A DNA stretch of 64,000 nt from Microbispora bryophytorum (GTDB taxonomy: Bacteria > Actinomycetota > Actinomycetes > Streptosporangiales > Streptosporangiaceae), in the NCBI RefSeq assembly GCF_006874465.1, contig NZ_VIRL01000012.1:181249-245248 (forward strand), in the 5' to 3' direction. The translations under genes and the position numbers were made by a program. The notes below the pieces were generated by a model. It searched no databases and was not told the origin of the DNA. It saw nothing but the letters and a program-made list of their open reading frames with translations. Shown here one piece after another: positions 52,830 to 61,168 of this stretch (within the stretch, counting starts at the first letter, position 1; every line of letters starts with the position of its first letter).

Positions 52830-53509
52830 CTCTCCTCGATCCAGCCGTGGTCGGCATCCGGGTTGTCGTCGTGGACGACGTACTCTCGCTCGGCTTCCAG
52901 TACGGCGTAGCCGTGCCGCTCCAGGTCGGCGAGCAGTCCCTCGAATCGGCGGCCCGCCGTGGCCAGCCCGACACCCCGGCATCGCTGCGTGACGAAACGC
53001 TCGTGTGAACCGTCGTCGCGCCGTCGGCGGGCGTTCCGCGACACGTGCGCGCCGTGGACCAGGGCGAGCTCGGTGAGGGGCGCCGGGTCTCCCCGGAGGA
53101 CGACCTTGACGTGATGTTCGAAGTAGCGGTCCGGCATCGCCGCGGCGGCCTCGGCGGTCGGGGGGACGTCCTCGTTCCAAGGAGCCGCCTCGATCTTGAC
53201 CCGGACCACGCGAAACCCCTCGTCCCGCAACCGCGCCACGTGCGTCGCGGCGGCCGTCCTCTGTGCGCTGAGCGTGCCCGCACCCCGGACGGTGAGCATC
53301 GGCTGGGAGCGGACCGTCCCACGATCGAGCACGATGTGGGTGAACTTGGCGTCGTTCTCCCGCGCCCAGGCGGCGAGTGGCGCGACGTCGTCGGCGGCCA
53401 CCGTCAGGTGGATGTCGAAGACGCCCCTGAACTCCGGGCCGCTCACCGGTGGCGTGGCGCTTCCCGGCGCATCCCCGGTGCTGGGGGAACGTGGCATGAC
53501 GACGACCAT
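52826..53509 (-). CDS. Uncharacterised partner of the AbiEii-like nucleotidyltransferase
   Basis: A 227-residue soluble protein, translationally coupled (4-bp overlap) to the nucleotidyltransferase gene. It has two related-looking parts, each with a strand-helix pattern and a VR/VK-rich strand (FDIHLTVAADDVAPLAAWAR; FRVVRVKIEAAPWNEDVP; YFEHHVKVVLRGDPAPLTEL), and ends with GRRFEGLLADLERHGYAVLE. There is no winged helix of the AbiEi type, no transmembrane segment and no recognised catalytic motif. It may supply the substrate-binding or antitoxin role. ATG 53509 or 53497 may be the start. Confidence 0.65.
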   Translation of the reverse strand: MVVVMPRSPSTGDAPGSATPPVSGPEFRGVFDIHLTVAADDVAPLAAWARENDAKFTHIVLDRGTVRSQPMLTVRGAGTLSAQRTAAATHVARLRDEGFRVVRVKIEAAPWNEDVPPTAEAAAAMPDRYFEHHVKVVLRGDPAPLTELALVHGAHVSRNARRRRDDGSHERFVTQRCRGVGLATAGRRFEGLLADLERHGYAVLEAEREYVVHDDNPDADHGWIEER

Positions 53510-53573
53510 AATCGAGCGCGCGGGCGTACGGCATCGGGATTATCCCGGCCGCACGGCCGCCCGCCTCACCGCA

Positions 53574-53654
53574 AAAGAACTGGGAACCGAGCGCGTCGCC
53601 CAATGCCAGGCCGTACAGGGATGCGGTCGCGCGCGTGACGGGATCGGACGCCAT
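53574..53654 (-). pseudogene. 5' remnant of an ADP-ribosylglycohydrolase gene
   Basis: From ATG 53654 the frame encodes MASDPVTRATASLYGLALGD then ALGSQFF, which is the recognisable N-terminus of ADP-ribosylglycohydrolase/DraG-family proteins (ARGSLLGLALGDALG-type). After about 27 codons similarity stops abruptly. The frame continues as non-coding antisense of the following gene. The remaining 250 or so residues are missing. It appears to be a truncated fragment. Confidence 0.6.
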
Positions 53655-53694
53655 CGCCGCCCGGTCTGGCACAGGCCGGGAGACGGCGCCTTGC

Positions 53695-54258
53695 TCAGGC
53701 GGCGCCGACGACGGCGGCGAGGGCGGGCGGCAGCGGATAGGGCCGTTCGGCGGGCGGCGCCGAGGCGCCCGCCCGGACCGCGCCGAGTGTGTCCGTGATG
53801 TCGGTGATGGAGACGATCCACTGGTCGACGTAGCGGTCGACGGCCTCGCGCGACAGGCCGATCTGGATCGACCGGTACGGCAGCGGGTTCAGGTGGGCGT
53901 CACGCTCGGGATCCCACTGGATCCGGACGGGGCTGCCGCGGAGCCGGGCGGCCCACGAGGCGTGGTCGTCGCCGGTACCGGGATGACTGGGACAGGAACG
54001 GGCGAGCGCCCATTCGATGCCGTCGCGGGTGATCTCCACGGCGAGCACGCGGGTCTGGCCGGGCTTGGTGGCCCAGCCGCTGCGGTACATCATCCAGTGG
54101 AACGACGGCTTGATCCAGGTCATCCGCTCCCGTTTGAACGGCGGCACGAACCGTTGCGCCGCGACGGCTCTGCCGGCGATGGCCGGATCGTAGGCCTGGT
54201 AGACGGTGACCGCCTCCTCGGTGTAGGCGGCACGGATCTGCCTATAGGGAACGTTCAT
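53695..54258 (-). CDS. DUF4291-family protein
   Basis: A 187-residue protein with the DUF4291 signature: VPYRQIRAAYTEEAVTVYQAY at the start, RFVPPFKRERMTWIKPSFHW with MMYRSGWATKPGQTRVLAVE, and VRIQWDPERDAHLNPLPYRS. The ATG at 54258 gives the N-terminus seen in relatives. The biochemical function of the family is not known to me; the many conserved aromatic, Arg and Lys residues suggest a nucleic-acid or nucleotide-binding enzyme. It sits upstream of the ADP-ribosylglycohydrolase remnant in the same direction. Confidence 0.85.
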   Translation of the reverse strand: MNVPYRQIRAAYTEEAVTVYQAYDPAIAGRAVAAQRFVPPFKRERMTWIKPSFHWMMYRSGWATKPGQTRVLAVEITRDGIEWALARSCPSHPGTGDDHASWAARLRGSPVRIQWDPERDAHLNPLPYRSIQIGLSREAVDRYVDQWIVSITDITDTLGAVRAGASAPPAERPYPLPPALAAVVGAA

Positions 54259-54397
54259 GCCGCCGAGTGTCCCCACGGCGTGTCGGAGCGGGCAACCGGT
54301 TATCGCCGGTGCCCGGCGATGGTTATCGCCGGTGCCGAGGGCGCACCGCCATCCGCGCGCCGCCGCCGAAGGAGGCGGCGGCGCGACGAGCGGTCGT

Positions 54398-55681
54398 TCA
54401 GTGCCGTGAGGTCAGCACTCGCGAGAGCACCTCGTGGACGTAGGTGTTGGGGTGCTTGCCCGTGAAGAGGGTGGACAGGGGCCCCTGGGCGGTGACCGGC
54501 ACGTCCGCGCCGGTGTGTTCGGTGGTGGTCCAGTCCATGACGAACTTGAGGTTGCTGCCGTGGACCGGGAACGGACCGTCCTCGGTCGACAGGTCGCTGC
54601 CGCTCTCGTCGCTGTCGATAGGGTCTTCCACGGTCAGACCGCCGCAGTCGTGGTCACCCGTGACGACGAGAAGCGTGTCGGGATGCGCGGCCACGTACGA
54701 CCTGGCGACCTTGACGGCCTTCTCCAGAGACTTCATGGCCTGGAGCACGCGCGCGCCGTTGTTCTCGTGCGCGAACTCGTCGACGCCCTCTTCTTCGACG
54801 AAGAGGAAGAAGCCCTTCTTGTTCGTGCTGAGGGTGTCCAGAGCCTTCTGGGTCATGGTGGCCAGGTCCACGGCCGGAGAGTAGACGTCACCCTGGCCTT
54901 CGGGCCGCTGCTGGAACATCTCCTCGTTGCTGAACAGGCCCAGCAGCTTCCCCCGCTTCGCGTGGGCGAGCTCCTTGGCGCTGGAGACGTACTGGTAGCC
55001 GGAGCGCTTGGCCCGGTCGATCAGGTTGCCCTTGGTCCCCTTGCTGGCCTCGCTGGGGTCCTCGGCGGGCTTGTCCGGCCACGCGCCGGGCGTGCCCGCG
55101 GGGAGCCACCAGTCCTCGCCACCGCCGAGGATGACGTCCGGCTTGCTGACCGCCAGGTACTGCCGCGCGATCTCGTCCTGAGCGGCGCGGTCGGCGGTCT
55201 GGGAGAACCACGCGGCAGGGCTGGCGTCGGTCACCTGAGATGTAGTGACGAGGCCGGTGGACTTGCCCGCCGCCTTGGCCTGCCGGCCCAGGATCGGCAG
55301 CGGCTTGCCCTTGACGTCCACGCTGATGGCGCCGTTGTAGGTCTTGGTTCCCGTCGCCCAGGCGGTGGCCGCGGCGGCGGAGTCGGTGATGGCCGTCTTG
55401 GGATCGTGCGGACTGGTGCTCAGCTGCCCGGAGACCGGGAGCTTGTCCATGGTGAGCTGTCCGTCGAGACCAGCCAGGGACAGCCTCGCGGCTTCACGAT
55501 GCGCCGCGGACATGCCGTCACCGTTGATGAAGATCACACTGCGTGCCCGTCCGGCGCCGTGGTCGGAGGTCGCGGCGTTCGCGGACAGGACAGGAGTGAG
55601 AACCGTGCTGACGACCACGGTCGTGGCCACGGTCGTCGCAGGAACAAGCAGCCGCAGCAGACGCTTGCGGGAGGAACCCAT
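54398..55681 (-). CDS. Secreted alkaline phosphatase (PhoA family)
   Basis: A 427-residue exported phosphomonoesterase. The signal peptide is KRLLRLLVPATTVATTVVVS followed by TVLTPVLSANAA. Catalytic residues are visible: Asp in VIFINGDGMS, the nucleophile Ser in TAITDSAAAATAWATG, EEEGVDEFAHENN, and the metal ligands in TGDHDCGGLTVED and EHTGADVPV. The ATG at 55681 has GGGGG 5 nt upstream. It is divergent from an ABC exporter/phosphoesterase operon, and a PHO-box-like sequence lies 50-71 bp upstream, consistent with induction by phosphate starvation through PhoP. Confidence 0.92.
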   Translation of the reverse strand: MGSSRKRLLRLLVPATTVATTVVVSTVLTPVLSANAATSDHGAGRARSVIFINGDGMSAAHREAARLSLAGLDGQLTMDKLPVSGQLSTSPHDPKTAITDSAAAATAWATGTKTYNGAISVDVKGKPLPILGRQAKAAGKSTGLVTTSQVTDASPAAWFSQTADRAAQDEIARQYLAVSKPDVILGGGEDWWLPAGTPGAWPDKPAEDPSEASKGTKGNLIDRAKRSGYQYVSSAKELAHAKRGKLLGLFSNEEMFQQRPEGQGDVYSPAVDLATMTQKALDTLSTNKKGFFLFVEEEGVDEFAHENNGARVLQAMKSLEKAVKVARSYVAAHPDTLLVVTGDHDCGGLTVEDPIDSDESGSDLSTEDGPFPVHGSNLKFVMDWTTTEHTGADVPVTAQGPLSTLFTGKHPNTYVHEVLSRVLTSRH

Positions 55682-55730
55682 TAAAACCCCCAAGTGGGTA
55701 TCTGTTTGCAAGATGGGGATATTACGGGCG

Positions 55731-55752
55731 AAAACCCACCATCAGGTGAACG
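55731..55752 (-). promoter_or_regulatory. PHO-box-like sequence upstream of the alkaline phosphatase gene
   Basis: On the minus strand the sequence reads CGTTCACCTGATGGTGGGTT, beginning with GTTCACC, the conserved core of actinomycete PhoP direct-repeat units. Only the first 11-bp unit matches well; the second is poor. PhoP control is plausible because the gene is an alkaline phosphatase, but the site is weak. Confidence 0.4.
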
Positions 55753-55809
55753 CGGCCTAGAGACATCTTTAACCACGTCGGGCCAACTTCCCCGCCGATC
55801 GCGATCTTT

Positions 55810-55826
55810 GTTTACTGCGCGTAAAC
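55810..55826. promoter_or_regulatory. Perfect inverted repeat GTTTAC-TGCGC-GTAAAC
   Basis: A 6+5+6 palindrome roughly midway in the 257-bp divergent region between the phosphatase gene and the ABC exporter operon. Such A/T-containing symmetry is rare in this DNA and fits a dimeric repressor. Regulator unknown. Confidence 0.5.
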
Positions 55827-55938
55827 CGAGTGTTGTCATGGCGCACACCGTCCCGCGTACTTAGCGGGGCTAGCTTTCTCGCTGCCGTACCGATCACCGA
55901 ACCTGCGATCGGGTGTCGGCTGCCGAGGAAGGACACGG

Positions 55939-56946
55939 ATGGGAAAAGTCGACGAAAACAGGAGCCCGGCGGTCCGGGCTCGCGGGATCACGAAGTCCTT
56001 CGGCGATGTGGTCGCACTCGACGGCGTCGACCTCGACGTGGTGTACGGGCAGGTCCACGGCCTGGTCGGCCCGAACGGCGCGGGCAAGACGACGCTCCTC
56101 GGCCTGCTGCTGGGCTTGGCGGTCGCGGACGGCGGCCGCCTCGAGATCCTGGGCACGCCGGTCGGGCGGACGCTCGCCGTCCCCCAGGGCGTCGCGGGCT
56201 TCGTGGACGGGCCCGGGCTCTATCCCTCGCTCACCGCGCGACAGAACCTCTCGGCCCTGGCCTCGCTGGGCCGGTACGACGCCGATGGCGCCACCGGCGT
56301 CGACGACGCGCTGGAGCAGGTCGGGCTCACCGACGTCGCCGACGACCGTGTCCGGGGCTTCTCACTGGGGATGCGCCAGCGGCTCGGGCTCGCCGCGGCG
56401 CTGCTCACCAAGCCGCGACTGCTCGTCCTCGACGAGCCGGCCAACGGCCTGGACCCCGCGGGCAAGCACCACGTGCACCGCGTCATCGCCGGACTCGCCG
56501 CGGACGGGACCGCGGTGGTCCTGTCCAGCCATCGCATGGACGACCTCGCCGCGCTGTGCTCCGAGGTGACCATCCTCGCCACCGGACGGGTCGTCTTCTC
56601 GGGCCCGGTGAGCAAGCTCGCAGCCGAGAGCGGCGAGCTCGACTACCGGCTGCTCACCTCCGATCCCGCGGCCGCCCACCGGCTGGCGTCGGAGACGCCC
56701 GGGCTCCGCGTCGCGCCCGGCCGCGACCCCGCACAACGACTCGACACCGACGTACTCGTGGTGCGCGGGCCCGTGCCGGCCGTCGACGAGCTGGTCGTAC
56801 GGCTGGTGCGGGCCGGCGTGGCGCTCCGGGAGCTGGCGCCCGTGGTGACGCCGCTCGAGGCCGCGTTCCTCGCCCTGACCGGGGCCGGCACCGCCCCTGT
56901 GCGGACCGGCCAGGAGGAGCAGATGGATCAGGAGGACCTGCGATGA
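55939..56946 (+). CDS. ABC-2 exporter ATP-binding protein
   Basis: A 335-residue ATPase. Seen: ITKSFGDVVALDGVDLDVV, Walker A LVGPNGAGKTTLLGLL, Q-loop-equivalent VDGPGLYPSLTARQNL, signature FSLGMRQRLGLAAALL, Walker B LLVLDEPANGLDPAG and VLSSHRMDDLA. The C-terminal 110 residues form the usual DUF4162-like extension. The gene overlaps the permease gene by 4 bp (ATGA). It is first of a three-gene operon with the permease and the propeller phosphoesterase. Confidence 0.92.
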   Translation: MGKVDENRSPAVRARGITKSFGDVVALDGVDLDVVYGQVHGLVGPNGAGKTTLLGLLLGLAVADGGRLEILGTPVGRTLAVPQGVAGFVDGPGLYPSLTARQNLSALASLGRYDADGATGVDDALEQVGLTDVADDRVRGFSLGMRQRLGLAAALLTKPRLLVLDEPANGLDPAGKHHVHRVIAGLAADGTAVVLSSHRMDDLAALCSEVTILATGRVVFSGPVSKLAAESGELDYRLLTSDPAAAHRLASETPGLRVAPGRDPAQRLDTDVLVVRGPVPAVDELVVRLVRAGVALRELAPVVTPLEAAFLALTGAGTAPVRTGQEEQMDQEDLR

Positions 56947-58310
56947 CCGCCACCGTCACCGCCACCGGCACCCGGCCCCCGGTCGGCGCCCGGCCGGCGC
57001 CCGTGCTGCCCGGCTACCGGTTCGAGCTGGCCAAGCTGCTCTCCCAGTGGCGCATCCGCCTGCTGCTGCTCGCCTGCTGGATCGCTCCGGCGGCCTTCGT
57101 GGCCGCCGTGAGCCTGCAGAGCTCGCTCCCCGCCGACACGGTCTTCGGCCGCTGGATGAACGCGACCGGCTGGGCGGGGGCGCTGGTCGTACTCGACTTC
57201 TCGTGCAGCTGGGCGCTTCCGCTGCTGACGGCGCTGGTCGCCGGCGACGTCTTCGCGGCCGAGGACCGGCTGGGCACCTGGCGCCACCTCCTCGTGGCGG
57301 TCCGCTCACCGAGGCGGATCTTCGTGGCGAAGGGCCTCGCCAGCCTGACCGTGCTCCTGCTGCTGGTGGCGGGGCTGGCCGCGTCGGGCATCGTCGGCGG
57401 CCTGGCGGCGGTCGGCAACCGGCCGCTCGCCGGCCTGGACGGCCATCTCCTCGCCCCGGCGGACGCCGCCGCCACGGTTCTGCTCGCCTGGGTGTGCGTG
57501 CTGGCGCCGACGGTGGCGTTCGCCGCCGTGGGGCTCCTCGGCTCGGTGGCCCTGGGCCGCTCACCGATGGGGCTGCTGATGCCCGCGCTGCTCGCCCTGG
57601 TGCTGCAGCTCGCGCAGCTGCTCCCGCTGCCGGTGGCGGTGCGCACGGCCCTGCCGAACAGCGCCTTCATCGCCTGGCGCGGGCTCTTCACCAGCCCGGC
57701 GCAGACGGGCCCCCTCCTCATCGGTCTCGCGGTGAGCCTGGTCTGGGCGGTCGCCGCCACCGCGCTGGCCTACCGGCTGTTCCTGCGCCGCGACTTCACC
57801 GACCTCACGTACGACGGGTCGGGCCGGCGGGTCGTCGTGGCGGCGGTCCTGCCGCTGGCCGCACTGGTCGTCCTCACCGTGGGCGTGATCGCCGTCGCGA
57901 CCCCGGCCACGGGCTCGGGGATCGAGAAGGGGAAGCTGCAGGACTCGCTCGCCACGGCGTACGCCCATCTCTACCGGCTGCAGACGCGGGAGCTCCATCG
58001 GCCCGACGTCACCGAGGCGCAGCTGGGGGCGTCCGCGTCGTGCGACAAGGGCGGCTCCCGGGTCCTCGACCGGGGACCGGGCAACGACTGGCGGTGCGTC
58101 GTCTCCTGGCACCTGCCGGGCGCGAGCGCCGTCGGCTCCGCCATCTACCAGCTCGACGTCACCGCGGACGGGCGGTACGTCGCCGACGGAGACGGACCCA
58201 AGGAGGTGAACGGCTACTTCCAGGTGCGCACCCCTGCCGGGGACGCACCCAACCCCCTCTGGCAGTTCGACGGGAACGTCGACCTGCTCGCAAGCACCCC
58301 GAAGGAATGA
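56943..58310 (+). CDS. ABC-2 permease with extracellular C-terminal domain
   Basis: A 455-residue membrane protein. Six ABC-2-type helices (LLLACWIAPAAFVAAVSL, AGALVVLDFSCSWALPLLTA and others) with the coupling segment GDVFAAEDRLGTWRHLLVAV are followed by a seventh helix (VVVAAVLPLAALVVLTVGVI). An extracellular domain of about 130 residues then contains two Cys (ASCDKGGSR, DWRCVVSW), likely a disulfide. The extra domain is not usual for ABC-2 permeases and may bind the cargo or the following secreted protein. The downstream gene begins only 3 bp later. Confidence 0.88.
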   Translation: MTATVTATGTRPPVGARPAPVLPGYRFELAKLLSQWRIRLLLLACWIAPAAFVAAVSLQSSLPADTVFGRWMNATGWAGALVVLDFSCSWALPLLTALVAGDVFAAEDRLGTWRHLLVAVRSPRRIFVAKGLASLTVLLLLVAGLAASGIVGGLAAVGNRPLAGLDGHLLAPADAAATVLLAWVCVLAPTVAFAAVGLLGSVALGRSPMGLLMPALLALVLQLAQLLPLPVAVRTALPNSAFIAWRGLFTSPAQTGPLLIGLAVSLVWAVAATALAYRLFLRRDFTDLTYDGSGRRVVVAAVLPLAALVVLTVGVIAVATPATGSGIEKGKLQDSLATAYAHLYRLQTRELHRPDVTEAQLGASASCDKGGSRVLDRGPGNDWRCVVSWHLPGASAVGSAIYQLDVTADGRYVADGDGPKEVNGYFQVRTPAGDAPNPLWQFDGNVDLLASTPKE

Positions 58311-58313
58311 TTC

Positions 58314-61067
58314 ATGCACGTCACGCGCCAGCGCGTCGCCAAGGTCCCTCTCGGACTCCTCAGCGGACGCACCGGCCGGCGGACCCGCCTCCTCGCGTCC
58401 GCCACCGCCGCTCTCGTCGTCACCGGCGGCGGCATCGCCTACGCGTCCACCGACGTATTCGGCACCCAGCAGGTCGGCCAGACCACCGACAAGGGCCTGG
58501 TCGTGTCGAGTGACCAGTACATCGACTCCATCGGCGAGCGCCTCGTCATCGACAACGGCAAGATCATGTCGTCCTCGGTCAGCCCGGACGGCACGCACCT
58601 CGCCGCCTCCGTCACCGACGGCGGGATGGCGCTCGTCATCGTCGACCTGAAGGACTGGAAGGTGCAGCAGGTCGTCGGCAACAACGCCGCGGCGAACCTG
58701 CGCATCACCGACAACCTCGTGGGCCAGGAAGGCCCCACGTACTCGCCCGACGGTTCGCAGCTGTGGCTGGGCCGGGCCGACGGCTTCACCAGGTTCACCG
58801 TGAACCCGGACGGCTCCCTCGCCGCGCCGGTCAACGTCACCATCGCCGCGCAGGGCTCGAAGCGCGCGCTGGTGGGTGAGCCGGTGTTCTCCGCCGACGG
58901 CAAGACCGTGTACGTCGCCGTCAACGGTCAGAACCGGGTGGTCGCCATGGACGCGGCGACCGGAGCCGTCCAGCAGAGCTGGGCCGTGGGCAACGCCCCG
59001 CGGGACATGGTCATGGTCGGGACCAAGCTCTACGTCAGCAACGAGGGCGGCCGTCCGGCCAGGCCCGGCGAGACGACGATCAACTCCTACGGCACCCAGG
59101 TGCCGGCCGACCCGAACACCGGCGCCACCACCACCGGCACGGTGAGCGTCATCGACCTGGCGAACCCGTCCGCCGTCCCTTCGAGCATCGACGTCGGCCT
59201 GCACCCGACCAGCCTGTACGTCAAGAACGGCGCGCTGTTCGTCACCAACACCGCCACCAACGACGTGTCGGTCATCGACACCGCCGCCGACAAGGTCGTC
59301 CAGACCATCGCCACCCAGCCCTGGCCGCAGGCCTCCGTGGGCTACGAGCCCGACGCCGTGACGCTCACCGACGACGGTCACCTGCTGGTGACGCTCGGCC
59401 GCGCCAACGCGGTCGCCGTCTACCGGTACACGAGCCCGCAGGAGCCGGTCGGCTACGTCGGCCTGCTCCCGACCGACTACTTCCCGGCGGAGATCACCAC
59501 GGTCGGTGACCAGGTGCTGGTCTCCAACACCCGTGGCATCGACGCCCGCCGCCCCACCACCGCCGCCGGGCACGGCACCCACGACACGACGTCGAGCCTG
59601 CAGCGGTTCACGCTGCCGGACGACAAGGAGATCGCCAAGTCCACGGCCACGGTCTTCGAGCAGAACGGCTGGGGCAAGAACGACGTCAAGATCGCCCACG
59701 GCAACAAGCAGAAGGCCGAGCCGGTCCCGAAGCGTCTCGGGGACCCCTCGACGATCAAGCACGTCTTCCTGATCGTCAAGGAGAACCGGACCTACGACCA
59801 GGTCCTCGGTGACATTCCGCAGGGCAACGGCGACCCGTCGCTGGCCCAGTACGGCGAGAACGTGACGCCGAACCAGCACGCGCTGGCGCGCCAGTTCGGC
59901 CTGTACGACAACACCTACGACATCGGCACCAACTCCGCCGAAGGCCACAACTGGCTGATGCAGGCCGACAACCCGGAGTACACCGAGTCCTCGGCCGGTC
60001 AGTACCTGCGCAGCTACGACACCGAGGACGACGCCCTCGGCCACCAGCGGACCGGCTTCATCTGGAGCGGTGCGCAGGCCGCGGGCAAGACCGTGCGGAA
60101 CTTCGGTGAGTTCCACCAGTTCCTCACCAAGCCCTCGGGCGCGACGTGGCAGAACCTGTACTGCGACACCAAGAACATGGAAGCCACCGGGGCGAACACC
60201 GCCTACACCCTGAACTCGTCCTCGCCGATCCCGTCGCTCAACGACGTGTCGGTGCACGGCTTCCCGAAGTTCGACACCAGCGTCCCGGACATCTACCGGT
60301 ACGAGATCTGGAAGCGTGACTTCGACGCCAACGGGCCGGCCAACCTGAACATGTTCTGGCTGTCCAGCGACCACACCGGCGGTCCGGTGAACGGCGCCGC
60401 CCAGGTCGCCGACAATGACCTGGCCGTCGGCAGGATCGTGGACAAGATCTCGCACAGCGAGTACTGGAAGGACTCGGCGATCTTCGTCGTCGAGGACGAC
60501 TCCCAGGCCGGCACCGACCACGTCGACGGCCATCGTGCCCCGATCCAGATCATCAGCCCCTGGGCGAAGCACGGCACCGTGGACAGCCGCTACTACACGC
60601 AGATCACCATGATCCGCACCATCGAGCAGATCCTCGGGATCCAGCCGATGAACCAGAAGGACAGCGCCGCCACCCCGATGGCGGCGGTTTTCACCGGCAA
60701 GCCCGACTACACGCCGTTCACCGCCCTGCCGAACCGCACGTCGCTGACGCTGGGCCTGTCGGGCTCCACCCTGCCGTCCTGCGGTGCGGACACACCCGCG
60801 CCGCAGAACCCGGCCGCGGCGGCGGCGCCGTTGGCGAAGGTGCCCGCGGACAAGCAGGACATCGCGAAGAAGTGGGGCGCCTGGAAGTCGCACCAGGCGT
60901 TCAACGGGCCGGGCGCCAGGGCCGACTCGGGGAACCCGGAGCAGATGAACCGCTTCTCCTGGTACGAGGCGCACGACTACAAGAAGCCCTACCCGGGTGA
61001 CGGCGAGATCTACGCGCCGGACCAGGTGCCGGGCGCCTACATCCCGTCGTCGGACAACGACGGCTGA
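58314..61067 (+). CDS. Secreted YncE-type beta-propeller fused to phosphoesterase (alkaline-phosphatase superfamily)
   Basis: A 917-residue exported protein. The signal segment is LLASATAALVVTGGGIAYAS. Residues 50-420 are a seven-bladed YncE-like propeller with repeated blades (SSVSPDGTHLAASVTDGG, VFSADGKTVYVAVNGQN, FVTNTATNDVSVIDTAADK). Residues 460-830 are a phosphoesterase/phospholipase-C-like domain with HVFLIVKENRTYDQVLGD, the metal/nucleophile residues typical of this superfamily, NSAEGHNWLMQADN and VVEDDSQAGTDHVDGHRAP. Such bifunctional proteins are common in actinomycetes and may cleave phosphoesters outside the cell. It is last in the ABC exporter operon, facing an alkaline phosphatase gene, which suggests phosphate scavenging. 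A terminator hairpin follows. Confidence 0.9.
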   Translation: MHVTRQRVAKVPLGLLSGRTGRRTRLLASATAALVVTGGGIAYASTDVFGTQQVGQTTDKGLVVSSDQYIDSIGERLVIDNGKIMSSSVSPDGTHLAASVTDGGMALVIVDLKDWKVQQVVGNNAAANLRITDNLVGQEGPTYSPDGSQLWLGRADGFTRFTVNPDGSLAAPVNVTIAAQGSKRALVGEPVFSADGKTVYVAVNGQNRVVAMDAATGAVQQSWAVGNAPRDMVMVGTKLYVSNEGGRPARPGETTINSYGTQVPADPNTGATTTGTVSVIDLANPSAVPSSIDVGLHPTSLYVKNGALFVTNTATNDVSVIDTAADKVVQTIATQPWPQASVGYEPDAVTLTDDGHLLVTLGRANAVAVYRYTSPQEPVGYVGLLPTDYFPAEITTVGDQVLVSNTRGIDARRPTTAAGHGTHDTTSSLQRFTLPDDKEIAKSTATVFEQNGWGKNDVKIAHGNKQKAEPVPKRLGDPSTIKHVFLIVKENRTYDQVLGDIPQGNGDPSLAQYGENVTPNQHALARQFGLYDNTYDIGTNSAEGHNWLMQADNPEYTESSAGQYLRSYDTEDDALGHQRTGFIWSGAQAAGKTVRNFGEFHQFLTKPSGATWQNLYCDTKNMEATGANTAYTLNSSSPIPSLNDVSVHGFPKFDTSVPDIYRYEIWKRDFDANGPANLNMFWLSSDHTGGPVNGAAQVADNDLAVGRIVDKISHSEYWKDSAIFVVEDDSQAGTDHVDGHRAPIQIISPWAKHGTVDSRYYTQITMIRTIEQILGIQPMNQKDSAATPMAAVFTGKPDYTPFTALPNRTSLTLGLSGSTLPSCGADTPAPQNPAAAAAPLAKVPADKQDIAKKWGAWKSHQAFNGPGARADSGNPEQMNRFSWYEAHDYKKPYPGDGEIYAPDQVPGAYIPSSDNDG

Positions 61068-61080
61068 CGCAGGCCGATCA

Positions 61081-61131
61081 GACGGAAGGGCCCTTGACCG
61101 GCGTCACCGCCGGCCAGGGGCCCTTTCCGTC
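61081..61131 (+). terminator. Hairpin terminator after the phosphoesterase operon
   Basis: GACGGAAGGGCCC (61081-61093) pairs with GGGCCCTTTCCGTC (61118-61131) with one bulged base. The interior CCGGC/GCCGG extends the stem. It starts 13 bp after the stop codon, lies between convergent genes, and probably serves both. Confidence 0.75.
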
Positions 61132-61168
61132 CCTGCACAGGGCGGGGCCGCGTGCGCGTGTGGCCGGG

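Noticed and set aside
57561..60974. Minus-strand open frame of over 1100 codons opposite the phosphoesterase operon
   Set aside because: It is antisense to a clearly homologous protein, with Val/Arg/Gly/Asp-biased composition and no domain or start signal. It mirrors the codon bias of the real gene.
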